Positions 11,897 through 21,210 of a stretch of DNA of 64,000 nucleotides are shown piece after piece (the stretch's first letter is position 1; each line of letters opens with the position of its first letter). Source of the stretch: Salvia splendens (lineage: Eukaryota; Streptophyta; Magnoliopsida; Lamiales; Lamiaceae); assembly GCF_004379255.2 (NCBI RefSeq), contig NC_056032.1, forward strand, positions 32,151,322-32,215,321, given 5' to 3'. The position numbers were made by a program, and so were the translations under genes. The notes under the pieces were generated by a model, which saw nothing but the letters and a program-made list of their open reading frames with translations, had not been told where the DNA came from and searched no databases.

Positions 11897-13978
11897 ATGC
11901 ATACCAGATCACATAACACCCATAATACCGTTCGTGATAACCGTGAGGAAGCTAGTCCAGCTCGCAGGTCTGAAAAACGGCCTCGGGAGACATCTACCTC
12001 CGGTTCTCACGAAGGAGGAACAAGCCACTCCAGGAGTCATCGCACCGAGTCTTCCCAGCAGCCCGATTTAAATGAAGCTGTCAAGCTGTTCTTGGCCGAG
12101 AAGCAGGAGGAGTTCTTAACCTTCCTGCAGAAGAGCCAACAGCCGGAGAAGACAACGACGGATTCTCCCTCCTCATCTAGGCATGAAAGTCACTACCGCA
12201 GTAGTGACGTGTCTTCCAGGAGAAAGAATCCTCAACCCCGACATGTTCCTGTTCCTCCTCGGTACCGGAACCACAGGAGAACTCCATCTCCTCCGTACCG
12301 AAGAGATGTCGGGTTCGCCATGTACGGAGCATTAAAGACTCCGTTCTCGGACGATATCACCCGAACTCCTTTGCCGCGGAACTACCGAACTCCGTCGATA
12401 ACCTATGACGGACTCGTGGATCCTCATGATTTCTTGGGACGCTATCAATATAACATGGCGAACCAGGGTCTCAACGAGGTCCACATGTGCAAGCTGTTCC
12501 CTGAGCTGCTCATCGGGAACGCCAGAAGGTGGTTCGACAGCCTTCCTCAAGGCAGCATTAGATCCTACCGAGATCTAATGGATGCTTTCCACAGGAGGTT
12601 CTTTCAGAAAGCGGAAGTCCGAATCACTTCGGCTCAGCTGCTTTCCATTCGTCAAGGTCGCGACGAAAGAATCAGCGACTTTATGACAAGATTCCACAAG
12701 GAATGCCTGCAAGTAGACGATCTCAACGATCTGCTTGTCATCTCGGCATTCCAAAATGGAATCCTGCCCGGAGCTCTCTACAGGAAGCTCGTTGAGTGCG
12801 GTCCGCAGACAGCTCAGGAAATGTGGGACATTGTGGACCAGTACTCCCGGGCCGATGAGGCAGACCGTCGCAAACGGTCGTTAGACAGCTCATCGTCCCG
12901 AGGAGACAGAAGGAAGCCCGATCATAGCGATCAGGGGCATCCTCGCCGGACTCCATTTGAAAGAATTCAAAGGGCTCCGGTGCAAGACAGATTGGGACCC
13001 CGTCTCAATCCCGAGAAGCCGCCCGCTCAGTTCGTACCGCTGAACAAGTCAAGAACGGAAATTTTCGAACTACATTCCGATATGTTCGAAAGACCAAAGC
13101 GGATGACGAAATCAGCCGTGCGGCGACCTCAGGATCAATATTGCTCCTTCCATCAAACCCACGGTCACGATACCGAGGAGTGCCGAAATTTGGCTGCAGG
13201 TATTGATGTTCTTGTGAAAACAGGAACGTTAAAAAAATACCAAAGCAAGCAGCCGAAAAAGAACAAAAGACAGAGAGGTGCGAACTGCAATCCTCAGGAT
13301 CCGAAAAGGCATGAGGATCCCGAAGACGACGACGAGCCGCAATATGATGGAGTAATCCTGACTATTGATGCTCTCCCTGCCGGGAAGACTAAGTCGTCCC
13401 TAAAAGCAGAACGCAGAGGTTCCAATCAAGAGGAGCCAACACATAAAAGGCTGAAGAAAGACGAAGTGATTACATTTTCAGATGCCGATCCCGTCCCAGC
13501 CATCTCTCCTCATCAAGACGCTATTGTCATTCAAGCCGGAGTGGCAAACAAACTGATCCACAGAGTATTTGTGGATACAGGAGCGTCAGTCAGCATTCTT
13601 TTTAAAGAATGTTTCGATAAAATGGAAGTGGATCCAGCTCGGCTCAGTCCGGCTCCACTTCCTCTGAAAAGTTTCGCCCAGGAGGACACTCGCCCTGAAG
13701 GTATTATCAGCCTTCCGATCACGGTGGGAAAAGCGCCTACAAGCTCCAATACGATGATCGAGTTCTTTGTGGTGAAAGCTCGGTCCCCGTACAATATCAT
13801 CCTGGGGAGAGACTGGCTCAACACAGTTCGGGCCGTTTGCTCTACTTATCACCTTACCATCAAGATCCCCACTAAAGGTGGGATAGCGGTCATCCGAGGT
13901 GATCAAAAGAGAGCAAAAGAATGTCTGCAGATTGCGCTTAAAAGTGCCGAACAATCAGTTCGGCACCATCAAGCATAG
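11897..13978 (+). CDS. Gag plus aspartic protease polyprotein of the Tat element
   Basis: This 693-aa frame ends in UAG. The N-terminal third is basic and Ser/Arg-rich. A retrotransposon Gag domain lies around residues 165-300 (LLIGNARRWFDSLPQ, FHRRFFQKAEV). A variant zinc knuckle CSFHQTHGHDTEEC lies near residues 416-429, with a His in place of the usual second Cys. A basic stretch follows (KQPKKNKRQRGA). The retroviral-type aspartic protease is at the C-terminus, with active-site VDTGAS near residues 558-563 and a flap/terminal ILGRDWLN motif. Gag packages the RNA; the protease cleaves the polyprotein. Pol follows in the same reading frame, so the protein could be extended by stop-codon readthrough. 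Confidence 0.93.
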   Translation: MHTRSHNTHNTVRDNREEASPARRSEKRPRETSTSGSHEGGTSHSRSHRTESSQQPDLNEAVKLFLAEKQEEFLTFLQKSQQPEKTTTDSPSSSRHESHYRSSDVSSRRKNPQPRHVPVPPRYRNHRRTPSPPYRRDVGFAMYGALKTPFSDDITRTPLPRNYRTPSITYDGLVDPHDFLGRYQYNMANQGLNEVHMCKLFPELLIGNARRWFDSLPQGSIRSYRDLMDAFHRRFFQKAEVRITSAQLLSIRQGRDERISDFMTRFHKECLQVDDLNDLLVISAFQNGILPGALYRKLVECGPQTAQEMWDIVDQYSRADEADRRKRSLDSSSSRGDRRKPDHSDQGHPRRTPFERIQRAPVQDRLGPRLNPEKPPAQFVPLNKSRTEIFELHSDMFERPKRMTKSAVRRPQDQYCSFHQTHGHDTEECRNLAAGIDVLVKTGTLKKYQSKQPKKNKRQRGANCNPQDPKRHEDPEDDDEPQYDGVILTIDALPAGKTKSSLKAERRGSNQEEPTHKRLKKDEVITFSDADPVPAISPHQDAIVIQAGVANKLIHRVFVDTGASVSILFKECFDKMEVDPARLSPAPLPLKSFAQEDTRPEGIISLPITVGKAPTSSNTMIEFFVVKARSPYNIILGRDWLNTVRAVCSTYHLTIKIPTKGGIAVIRGDQKRAKECLQIALKSAEQSVRHHQA

Positions 13979-13984
13979 CAATCA
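13976..13984 (+). promoter_or_regulatory. Candidate stop-codon readthrough signal (UAG CAA UCA)
   Basis: The gag-protease stop is TAG followed by CAA TCA. This fits the UAG-CAR-YYA context known from tobamoviruses to promote leaky termination in plants. The frame stays open through the 33 nt to the first pol ATG (14012) and onward, so readthrough would make a Gag-Pol fusion. Motif and frame are seen directly; function is inferred. Confidence 0.6.
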
Positions 13985-14011
13985 CAGCAACCGGAGTCAG
14001 AGGCAAGCGAG

Positions 14012-17000
14012 ATGACCGAAGTCACTTCAGAGCCAAACTCAATGACCGTTCAGTTATACGAAGATGATCCATCCAGAACGGTCAAGATCGGCTTCGCAGG
14101 AACGCCTCTACTCCGGGAAAAGACCATTCAGCTCCTCAAGGAGTACAAAGATGTCTTTGCATGGTCTCCGTTGGACATGACCGGAGTGCCCCCCGAGGTA
14201 ATCACTCATCGGTTAAATATTGATCCTTCAATCCGGCCAGTAAAACAGAAGCAAAGACTCTTTGCGGCAGAAAGAAGCCAAGTCATCCATGACGAAGTCC
14301 GCCAATTGCTAAAAGCGGATGTACTATACGAGGTGAAATATCCTTCTTGGGTGGCCAATCCTGTGATGATCAAGAAAAAAGAAGGAGGATGGCGGATGTG
14401 CATAGATTTTACCGATCTAAACAAGCACTGTCCTAAAGATTGCTATCCCCTTCCGAATATAGATAAAAAAGTAGAAGCTTTGATCGGCTTCGAAATTTTC
14501 TGTTTTCTTGATTTATACAAAGGATATCACCAAGTGTTGATGGATGAGAGTGACGCTCCGAAAACAGCTTTCATTACCGATTTCGGCATTTTCGCTTATA
14601 AAAAGATGCCATTCGGTTTAAAGAATGCCGGAGCCACTTATCAAAGGATGGTAGACAAGCTTTTTCGGCACCTAATCGGAAAACAGGTTGAAGTGTATGT
14701 CGACGACATAGTTGTCAAAAGCAAAAGCACTTCGGAGTACGAAGACAACCTCAAATCCACTCTCAACGTGCTCCGAAAAGCCAACCTCAAACTCAACCCC
14801 CAAAAATGTACCTTTTTGGTAGATTCGGGAAAGTTTCTGGGTTGTTTGGTTTCAAAGGACGGACTCAAGGCGAACCCCTCAAAAGTTCAAGTCGTTCAGA
14901 ACATGGCAATGCCGAAGTCCATACATGACGTGCAAAGGCTAACCGGATGTCTAGCCGCACTGAATCGATTCCTTTCCCAAGCAGCCGAAAAGCAACTGCC
15001 GTTCTTCAAGGTGTTGAAAAAGGCACCAAAGTTCGAGTGGGGAGCCGAGCAGAAAAAGGCCTTTGACGAGCTCAAAAGTTATCTAGCCGAGCTTCCTATT
15101 CTCTCTGCTCCAACCGAAGCCGAAGTAATTTTCTTATACTTAGCGGCATCCGATCAAACCATTAGCGCGGTGCTTGTACGAGAAGAAGGCCTAAAGCAGT
15201 TTCCCATCTACTTTACAAGCCGAGCATTAAGAGGTCCAGAAACAAGGTATCAACCTCTGGAAAAAATTGCTCTGGCATTAGTAAATGCAGCAAGGAGACT
15301 GCGGCCATACTTCTATGCTCACAAGGTATGTGTCTTAACCGATCTGCCTCTTCGGCAAGTTTTGACCAAGCCAGAAGCATCAGGCAGAATCGCCAAATGG
15401 GCCATAGAGCTGGGAGAACACTCAATCGAGTACCTACCTCGGAAAGCCATCAAGGGACAAGCCTTGGCAGATTTTCTTGCAGAGGCCAAGTTCGATCAAG
15501 CAATCCCCGTCATTGCCGAACAGAAAAATTCCGCCAATGCCGAACTAGCACAGCCCTTGGAATCCGAAGTAGAGCCGCCGGACTGCTGGAGCGGATTCGT
15601 AGATGGAGCTTCAAACAAGATGGGAAGTGGAGCTGGTATTTTACTTGTCGCTCCCGATGGACACGAGGTAACCTACTCACTTCGGTTCCTATTCCCCACT
15701 ACTAATAATGAAGCCGAGTACGAAGCCCTCCTGGCCGGACTCCAGTTAGCGCAAAGTCTGCTCGTCAAATCTCTCAAAGTCCATTGTGATTCACAAGTCA
15801 TAGTAAATCACATGTTGGGTACAAGTGAAGCTCGTGACGAGAGAATGAAGAAGTATTTGGACAAAGCGCAAAGCATCAGCCGAAGTTTCTCCTATTTTCG
15901 GATAATCCGCATTCCCAGAGCGGAAAATAGCCGAGCAGATACCTTAAGTAAGTTGGCCTCAGATCCGAGCTCAAAGGCGGAAGAATTAATGCATCGAAGC
16001 ATTGATGAAGCCGAGGTACGTTCAGTATCCAGCTCGCCGAACTGGATGACGCCAATCTTGCAGTATCTGGATCAAGGACAATTGCCCGAGGATAAGAGAG
16101 AAGCTCGGAAGATCACGTGCCGAGCACTTCGGTACGAACTTCATGAAGGAGTCCTCTTTAGAAAGTCTTACCTCCAGCCGTTATTGCGGTGCGTAGGACC
16201 AGAAGAGACGGACTACATCCTCAGAGAAGTTCATGAAGGATCGTGCGGCAGCCACATCGGAGCTAGAGCTTTAGCTAAAAAAGTTCTAAGATGGGGATAT
16301 TATTGGCCAACCTTGGTACAAGAAGCAGTGCAGCTCGTCAAGACCTGCCCGAAGTGCCAAATCCATGCAAATATCCCAAGGATGCCGCAGACCGATCTAT
16401 CCACTATGCAGAGCCCTTGGCCTTTCATTCAATGGGGCATAGACATAGTGGGACCACTTCCTCAAGCTCCTCGGCAAATGAAATTCCTAATCGTTGCCGT
16501 GGACTACTTTACGAAGTGGGTGGAAGCTGAACCATTAGCTACGATAACGAGCTCGAAGGCATTGGATTTCGTCTGGAAGAACATAGTGTGCCGATTTGGC
16601 ATACCCCACATCCTCATCTCGGATAACGGGACTCAGTTCACCGACAAGACGTTCAAGAATTGGTGCCAAGAGCTGAATATTCAACAGCGGTTCACTTCGG
16701 TCTCTCATCCACAAGCAAACGGACAAACGGAGGTAACAAATCGTATCCTGGTGAAAGGGTTAAAAGCTCGGTTAGAACAAGCCAAAGGACAATGGGTAGA
16801 AAATCTCCCTCAAGTCCTATGGTCCTACCGAACTACACCCACAACCTCCAGCGGTGAAACTCCGTACAGTCTTGTGTACGGCACTGAAGCCGTGATTCCG
16901 GTGGAGATCGGCATACCCAGTCCCCGAACTCTAAACTTCTCAGCAGAAATGAATGACGACGGACTGAGAGCCGAGCTAGATCTTGCCGAAGAAAGAAGAG

Positions 17001-17275
17001 AATTGGCATGCATAAAAGCAGCCAAGTACAAGGAGCAAGTAGCCCGGTATTACAACCAAAGGGTGAAGAAGCTGCAATTTCAAGTGGGAGATCTCGTCTT
17101 GAGAAACAACGAAGTAAGCCGAGCAGAAAAGCTAGGCAAGCTCGAACCCACATGGGAAGGTCCGTATCGGGTGTCAGAAGTCCTCGGCAAAGGGTCTTAC
17201 AAATTGGCTCACATGTCAGGAGAACAGGTACCCCGAACATGGCACGTTTCCAACCTCAAAAAGTTCCATTTGTAA
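14012..17275 (+). CDS. Pol polyprotein (RT, RNase H, aRNase H, integrase) of the Tat element
   Basis: This intact 1087-aa frame starts 33 nt after, and in phase with, the gag stop. Reverse transcriptase spans about residues 70-290, with FLDLYKGYHQ and the catalytic YVDD near 229-232. A Ty3-type RNase H follows (about 345-480, with TDLPLRQVL). A second, archaeal-like RNase H lies near 525-655 (FVDGASNKMGSGAGI, EAEYEALLAGL, CDSQVIVNHM). Integrase has a zinc-binding HEGSCGSHIGARAL...CPKC motif (about 740-790) and a catalytic core with WGIDIVG, ISDNGTQF and NGQTEV holding the D-D-E residues (about 810-910). The C-terminus ends TWHVSNLKKFHL with no chromodomain. No frameshift or stop is seen, so enzyme function is plausible. 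Confidence 0.95.
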   Translation: MTEVTSEPNSMTVQLYEDDPSRTVKIGFAGTPLLREKTIQLLKEYKDVFAWSPLDMTGVPPEVITHRLNIDPSIRPVKQKQRLFAAERSQVIHDEVRQLLKADVLYEVKYPSWVANPVMIKKKEGGWRMCIDFTDLNKHCPKDCYPLPNIDKKVEALIGFEIFCFLDLYKGYHQVLMDESDAPKTAFITDFGIFAYKKMPFGLKNAGATYQRMVDKLFRHLIGKQVEVYVDDIVVKSKSTSEYEDNLKSTLNVLRKANLKLNPQKCTFLVDSGKFLGCLVSKDGLKANPSKVQVVQNMAMPKSIHDVQRLTGCLAALNRFLSQAAEKQLPFFKVLKKAPKFEWGAEQKKAFDELKSYLAELPILSAPTEAEVIFLYLAASDQTISAVLVREEGLKQFPIYFTSRALRGPETRYQPLEKIALALVNAARRLRPYFYAHKVCVLTDLPLRQVLTKPEASGRIAKWAIELGEHSIEYLPRKAIKGQALADFLAEAKFDQAIPVIAEQKNSANAELAQPLESEVEPPDCWSGFVDGASNKMGSGAGILLVAPDGHEVTYSLRFLFPTTNNEAEYEALLAGLQLAQSLLVKSLKVHCDSQVIVNHMLGTSEARDERMKKYLDKAQSISRSFSYFRIIRIPRAENSRADTLSKLASDPSSKAEELMHRSIDEAEVRSVSSSPNWMTPILQYLDQGQLPEDKREARKITCRALRYELHEGVLFRKSYLQPLLRCVGPEETDYILREVHEGSCGSHIGARALAKKVLRWGYYWPTLVQEAVQLVKTCPKCQIHANIPRMPQTDLSTMQSPWPFIQWGIDIVGPLPQAPRQMKFLIVAVDYFTKWVEAEPLATITSSKALDFVWKNIVCRFGIPHILISDNGTQFTDKTFKNWCQELNIQQRFTSVSHPQANGQTEVTNRILVKGLKARLEQAKGQWVENLPQVLWSYRTTPTTSSGETPYSLVYGTEAVIPVEIGIPSPRTLNFSAEMNDDGLRAELDLAEERRELACIKAAKYKEQVARYYNQRVKKLQFQVGDLVLRNNEVSRAEKLGKLEPTWEGPYRVSEVLGKGSYKLAHMSGEQVPRTWHVSNLKKFHL

Positions 17276-17460
17276 GAGACAGTCCGGTCAGTCAGTCTTG
17301 GGTCCTGTTCGGTCAATGTGATTTATTTGGTTTGCTTGGTCTTTATTTGTCTCTGTGCGTTTTGTCTGTGTGTTTTGTCTGTCTCTGTGCGTGTCGTCTC
17401 TTACAAATGTTACTGAGGTATCTTGTTCTTCGAAGGCTGATCCCCTTCTTAGAACATATA

Positions 17461-17819
17461 CAAGCCAACGATTGTGAGTCAAAGCTTCTACAGAAGATAC
17501 AAGACCACAATTCAGCTTAAACAAGCAGTTCGTCTGAAACGAGCTGCAACAAGCCAACGATTGTGAGTCAAAGCTTCTAAAGAGGATACAAGACCACAAT
17601 TCAGCTTAAACAAGCAGTTCGTCTGAAACGAGCTGCAACAAGCCAACGATTGTGAGTCAAAGCTTCTAAAGAGGATACAAGACCACAATTCAGCTTAAAC
17701 AAGCAGTTCGTCTGAAACGAACTGCAATAAGCCAACGATTGTGAAGTCCAAGCTTCTAAAGAGGATACAAGACCACAATTCGGCTTAAAAATCAAGCACT
17801 TCGTCTGAAACGAACTGCA
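17461..17819 (+). repeat. Four tandem copies of an 89-bp repeat in the Tat 3' region
   Basis: Copies begin at 17461, 17550, 17639 and 17728, each starting AAGCCAACGATTGTGA. The last carries small insertions. Each ends in a short hairpin of the type CAGTTCGT-CTGA-ACGA(G/A)CTG; the G-to-A change in copies three and four turns a wobble pair into a Watson-Crick pair. Such 3' tandem repeats are characteristic of Tat elements and can seed satellites. Confidence 0.93.
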
Positions 17820-17823
17820 ACAA

Positions 17824-18105
17824 AAGTCCGATTCTCGCGATAAAACTTGCCTGAATTAGGACAAGGGAAAGTCCGATCCACGCGATAAAACTCGCCGAAT
17901 TAGGACAAGGGAAAGTCCGATCCCCAAATTAGGACAACGGAAAGTCCGATCCGAGCGATAAAACTCGCCAAATTAGGACCAAAGACGAGTCCAGTCAAAG
18001 ATGTTTATTTCATCAGCCCAAAGACGAGTCCGGTCAAAGATGTTTATTTCATCAGACCAAAGCCAAGTCCGGTCAAAGAAGAGTTCACTTCATCAGACCG
18101 AGGAC
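17824..18105 (+). repeat. Two further tandem-repeat families in the Tat 3' region
   Basis: Between about 17824 and 17982, units with AAAGTCCGATCC...GCGATAAAACTCGCC...AATTAGGACAAGG occur about four times, one shortened by an internal deletion. From about 17985 to 18105, three units of about 39 bp follow (GAGTCCGGTCAAAGATG...TTCATCAGACCAAAG). Both are non-coding and directly adjoin the 89-bp array. Confidence 0.85.
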
Positions 18106-18160
18106 AAACATCAACTTACCCCGTACCTTTATCCAGAATGCCGAAGTGATTCACTTCACT

Positions 18161-18175
18161 TTTCGGGGGGGGTAG
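18161..18175 (+). other. Polypurine tract region before the 3' LTR
   Basis: A run of eight G within TTTTCGGGGGGGGTAG lies immediately before the 3' LTR start at 18176. This is the expected place for plus-strand DNA priming. Confidence 0.8.
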
Positions 18176-18854
18176 TGATGGAGTACGTACTAAACAAGCC
18201 CAACAGCAGCAAAGCCCATCAGCCTAAAACCCAAGAAAGAGTATCAGTTCGGCATGACTAAAGAGTATCAGTCCGGCATGACTAAAGAGTTCAGTTCGGC
18301 ACAACCAAAGAGTTCGGCCCCAGCCTACAGCTCGGTAAAAGCCAACCAATCAAACTCTGCTCTCAGGTCGGCATCAAGCTCTACTCTCAGATCGGCAAAA
18401 GCTGCTCGGCAATAATTCAGCAGTTCGGTCTTAGTATTCGACCGAACTAGGAGATAGTGGACTCATGCAGGATCTCCACGACTTCCGTTACACCCACGAT
18501 CTATTTAGTGGTGTCAAGCAGTCATTAACTCATGCAGGATAGTGGACCCATGCAAGGACGCCACGATCTCCACGACATCCACTACCTAGCAAATGGTGCT
18601 GCATGCCACGATCTTGGTCCTTTGTATAAATAGAACCTAGATCAGATAGATAGGGTTAGACTCTCTCGCTTTCTAGAGATAAAATACAAAATAGCAAGTC
18701 TGTATTGTAAGCTGTAAGAAAACAGATCAAGCAATACAACTCTGCCCTCATTTCTTCCCGTGGACGTAGATTTACCTCAGTAAATCGAACCACGTAAAAT
18801 CTCTGTGTCGTGATCAGCATTCTTCACTACCGTCGAAAATTCGCGGATCCATCA
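18176..18854 (+). repeat. 3' LTR of the Tat retrotransposon
   Basis: It is 679 bp, TGATGG...CCATCA, and differs from the 5' LTR at two positions by my reading (TTTGGTC versus TTCGGTC near 11391, and AGGTCGCC versus AGGACGCC near 11524). It is followed by the target duplication TTAAA. Confidence 0.96.
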
Positions 18855-18859
18855 TTAAA

Positions 18860-20600
18860 CAAATTGAAATATGTATGTCCAATGAAATTCATTCCAAAAA
18901 AGGTTATCCAAATATTTGTTCTTTGCTGCCGAAATTCATCGAACCTTACCGAATGTTCAAAGCCAAACATCTTCAAAATCCTACTTTCCTTTGGGGATAA
19001 GATTTTCTCCAATCCCACCGTTTCTTCTAGTTTAGAATTTAGATTTCATCTCACTCTCTCTATACATATGGGACATATATATATATATATATATATAGGG
19101 TTGCGTTAAAGATAGAACCATTCTTAAGTGTAGAACCTAGAACTCTACATATTTTATTCATTGGATGAGGAAAAAATGACGGTCAAGATTAAAAATCATA
19201 CATATTAGACTATGTTTTCACGACATTCCGGACTCAACATGTGAAAAAACTCACATGTTGATGGAAGAATGAATGAAACGAAGAAGAGTCCATGCATGCT
19301 TTATTTTTTCACTTATCTGCATTCACCCATTAATAATAGTTTTGGTTGTAATGGGAAGTTGTTGTGCAAATCAACACCATTGGATTAAAAGATCTAACGA
19401 CCTCCGTTTGTCATTTGTTCTACGTTTAAGAATGATTCTACGTTTAAGAATGGTTACCGGTAGAAATTCAATTCAATATTAATAAAGTTGCAATTTCAAA
19501 TGAATCATCCGTCAATCGCTTTCTAAATACTATCATCCATATATTTTCAACTCTATGTTAATGATATCTAAGTATGCACGAAAGTAATTGATAGGAAAAA
19601 ACAAAATAGAGATCAAAATATTGTCTATACATGTTTGGTATTTATGCTCACTATTTGTGAGAGACAAATATTAGTATCATATGATATGTACTCCCATAAT
19701 TCATATCCCAACACCCAAATAATAAGAGATTTATATTGCTCTCCTTGATGAACCTAGCTATAAACAATCTACAGCAGACAAATTTATGAGAAAAAACTAG
19801 GGGCATCTTCACAGATTTGTGAGTATGTAATTAATCTAGAAATACTAATAGAATAAAGAGTGAACTACAAAAATTATATTTGAGGTATTTTCCACTATTT
19901 TTGAACTTTTTGCCATTTTTAGTTTTAAGAGATTTTAGTCTTCATGTTTAATATTTCATTCTCATCTCCTATCTCTCTTTTCCCATTTTCTACTTTTTAG
20001 TATTAATTGTTTAGTGTATTATCCATGTCTCTAATCATCCATTTATTTTAGATTAATTTCATATTAAGTATATATAATCTTAATAAAATTTTTTCCAAAA
20101 AGAAACGCTCTCGATAACATGGGATAGAGGGGGATTGAAGAAGACCAAATCGGTATGCTTTGACCGACAAGATAAAGAGATAAAATTTAATGTATTTTCC
20201 AATATTTGATGCCAATAGTGTCCTTTGTTATAGCAGTCAATGCTTGCAACAAATTACAACAAGATAACCGTCGATAAATCCATTGCCTTTCGGTGGTTGT
20301 TTCGCAAAAATGCAGTATTCGACCACATACACTGAACCATATCATATGGTGCTTCTCTAGTAATGTAATATTCGGGTTGTGATATAGGCAGAACTAATTT
20401 TTAATGTCGAACCGTTGAACTAAAATATACTCTCTTTGTCCTCCATTAATTGTCCAATTTTACCATTTTTAACTGTCCCTTATTAATTTTCACTAATTTT
20501 TTTACTCCACTTTATTTTACATTTTAACAAAACCAAAGTGGACAATTAAATAAATAAATAGTGTGAATCCGATAAAACTGTCAGAACTGTGTTTGCAAGA
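18860..20600. other. Gene-free DNA with a TA microsatellite and a repeat
   Basis: No gene is seen. A (TA)n run covers about 19074-19097. It is followed by an interspersed repeat (next entry). At about 20430-20550 a half MITE with TACTCTCTTTGTCCTCC is present without a clear partner end. The open frames at 18810 and 19273 are chance or repeat-derived. Confidence 0.55.
19098..19466. mobile_element. Unclassified inverted-repeat element next to a (TA)n tract
   Basis: Near the left end is GAACCATTCTTAAGTGTAGAAC. Near the right end GTTCTACGTTTAAGAATG occurs, followed by a second TTCTACGTTTAAGAATGGTT, giving inverted ends of about 20 bp with a duplicated right copy. The interior is non-coding. It lies directly against the (TA)n run, consistent with insertion into TA-rich DNA. 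Family not identified. Confidence 0.5.
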
Positions 20601-20747
20601 AAGCGACAGTACGATGAGAAGTTAGAGGTAAAAACATAAAATCAAAAAATAAAATGAGTAATCGTTATTATCCACTGGGTATTCGTGGCAGTGAAAGGCT
20701 GGGAGTTGGAATAACCGTACCGGACCCACATCTGGCATTGTCTTTGC

Positions 20748-20986
20748 CACGTGCCGCAATCTCGTTACACTACAACCACGATGAGTAACTGAAACTGAAT
20801 ACATAAACTGAATTTTCATTTTTAACCGAAAGGAGACTTCTTTTATGATTAAATTAATTGCAGACTACAACGTCGGCGATGAAGATACACACAACACAAT
20901 TCCTTTCAATTAACTATTCTATTATTTTCATTTCAATTTTAATTAATACTATTTATTTTCCATCAGACCAGAGAGACATTCACGTG
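20748..20986 (+). promoter_or_regulatory. Two G-box/ABRE elements upstream of the SIS-like gene
   Basis: Perfect CACGTG hexamers occur at 20748-20753 (in GCCACGTGCC) and 20981-20986 (in TTCACGTGCC), about 460 and 225 bp before the start codon at 21211. G-boxes with ACGTG cores are bound by bZIP/bHLH factors and form ABA-response elements. This would fit a salt-induced gene, but no expression evidence is available here. Confidence 0.55.
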
Positions 20987-21210
20987 CCTTGCTCTGTTTT
21001 TTCCTTCATTGCCCATTTCGTTTATTTTATTTATTTTTATTTTATTTTATTTATTTGGCTTTTTTGTTTTCCCTTTTTCGCAACCGATTTCGCTTTTTCT
21101 TCTGGCTTCTGTTTGTTTGTGGGGAAAGATTGTGGGCAGTTACGTTTGCTTCTTGTATATAATAGTGGAGGGTTTTCTCAATTTGAGATCAAGATTGAAA
21201 CAGAGAGGAA

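Larger units (their letters stand above)
11142..18854 (+). mobile_element. Complete, young Ty3/gypsy retrotransposon of the Tat type
   Basis: This 7713-bp element has 679-bp LTRs at both ends, a primer-binding site, a gag-protease frame, a pol frame, a polypurine tract and a 5-bp target duplication TTAAA (11137-11141 and 18855-18859). I count only two mismatches between the LTRs, so insertion is recent. Pol order is RT, RNase H, a second RNase H-like domain, integrase, with no chromodomain; the second RNase H is the hallmark of the Tat lineage. Both coding frames are open except for the single UAG between them, so the element may still be active. Confidence 0.97.

Noticed and set aside
15328..15705. 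125-aa and similar frames inside the Tat pol region
   Set aside because: Shadow frames of the intact pol.
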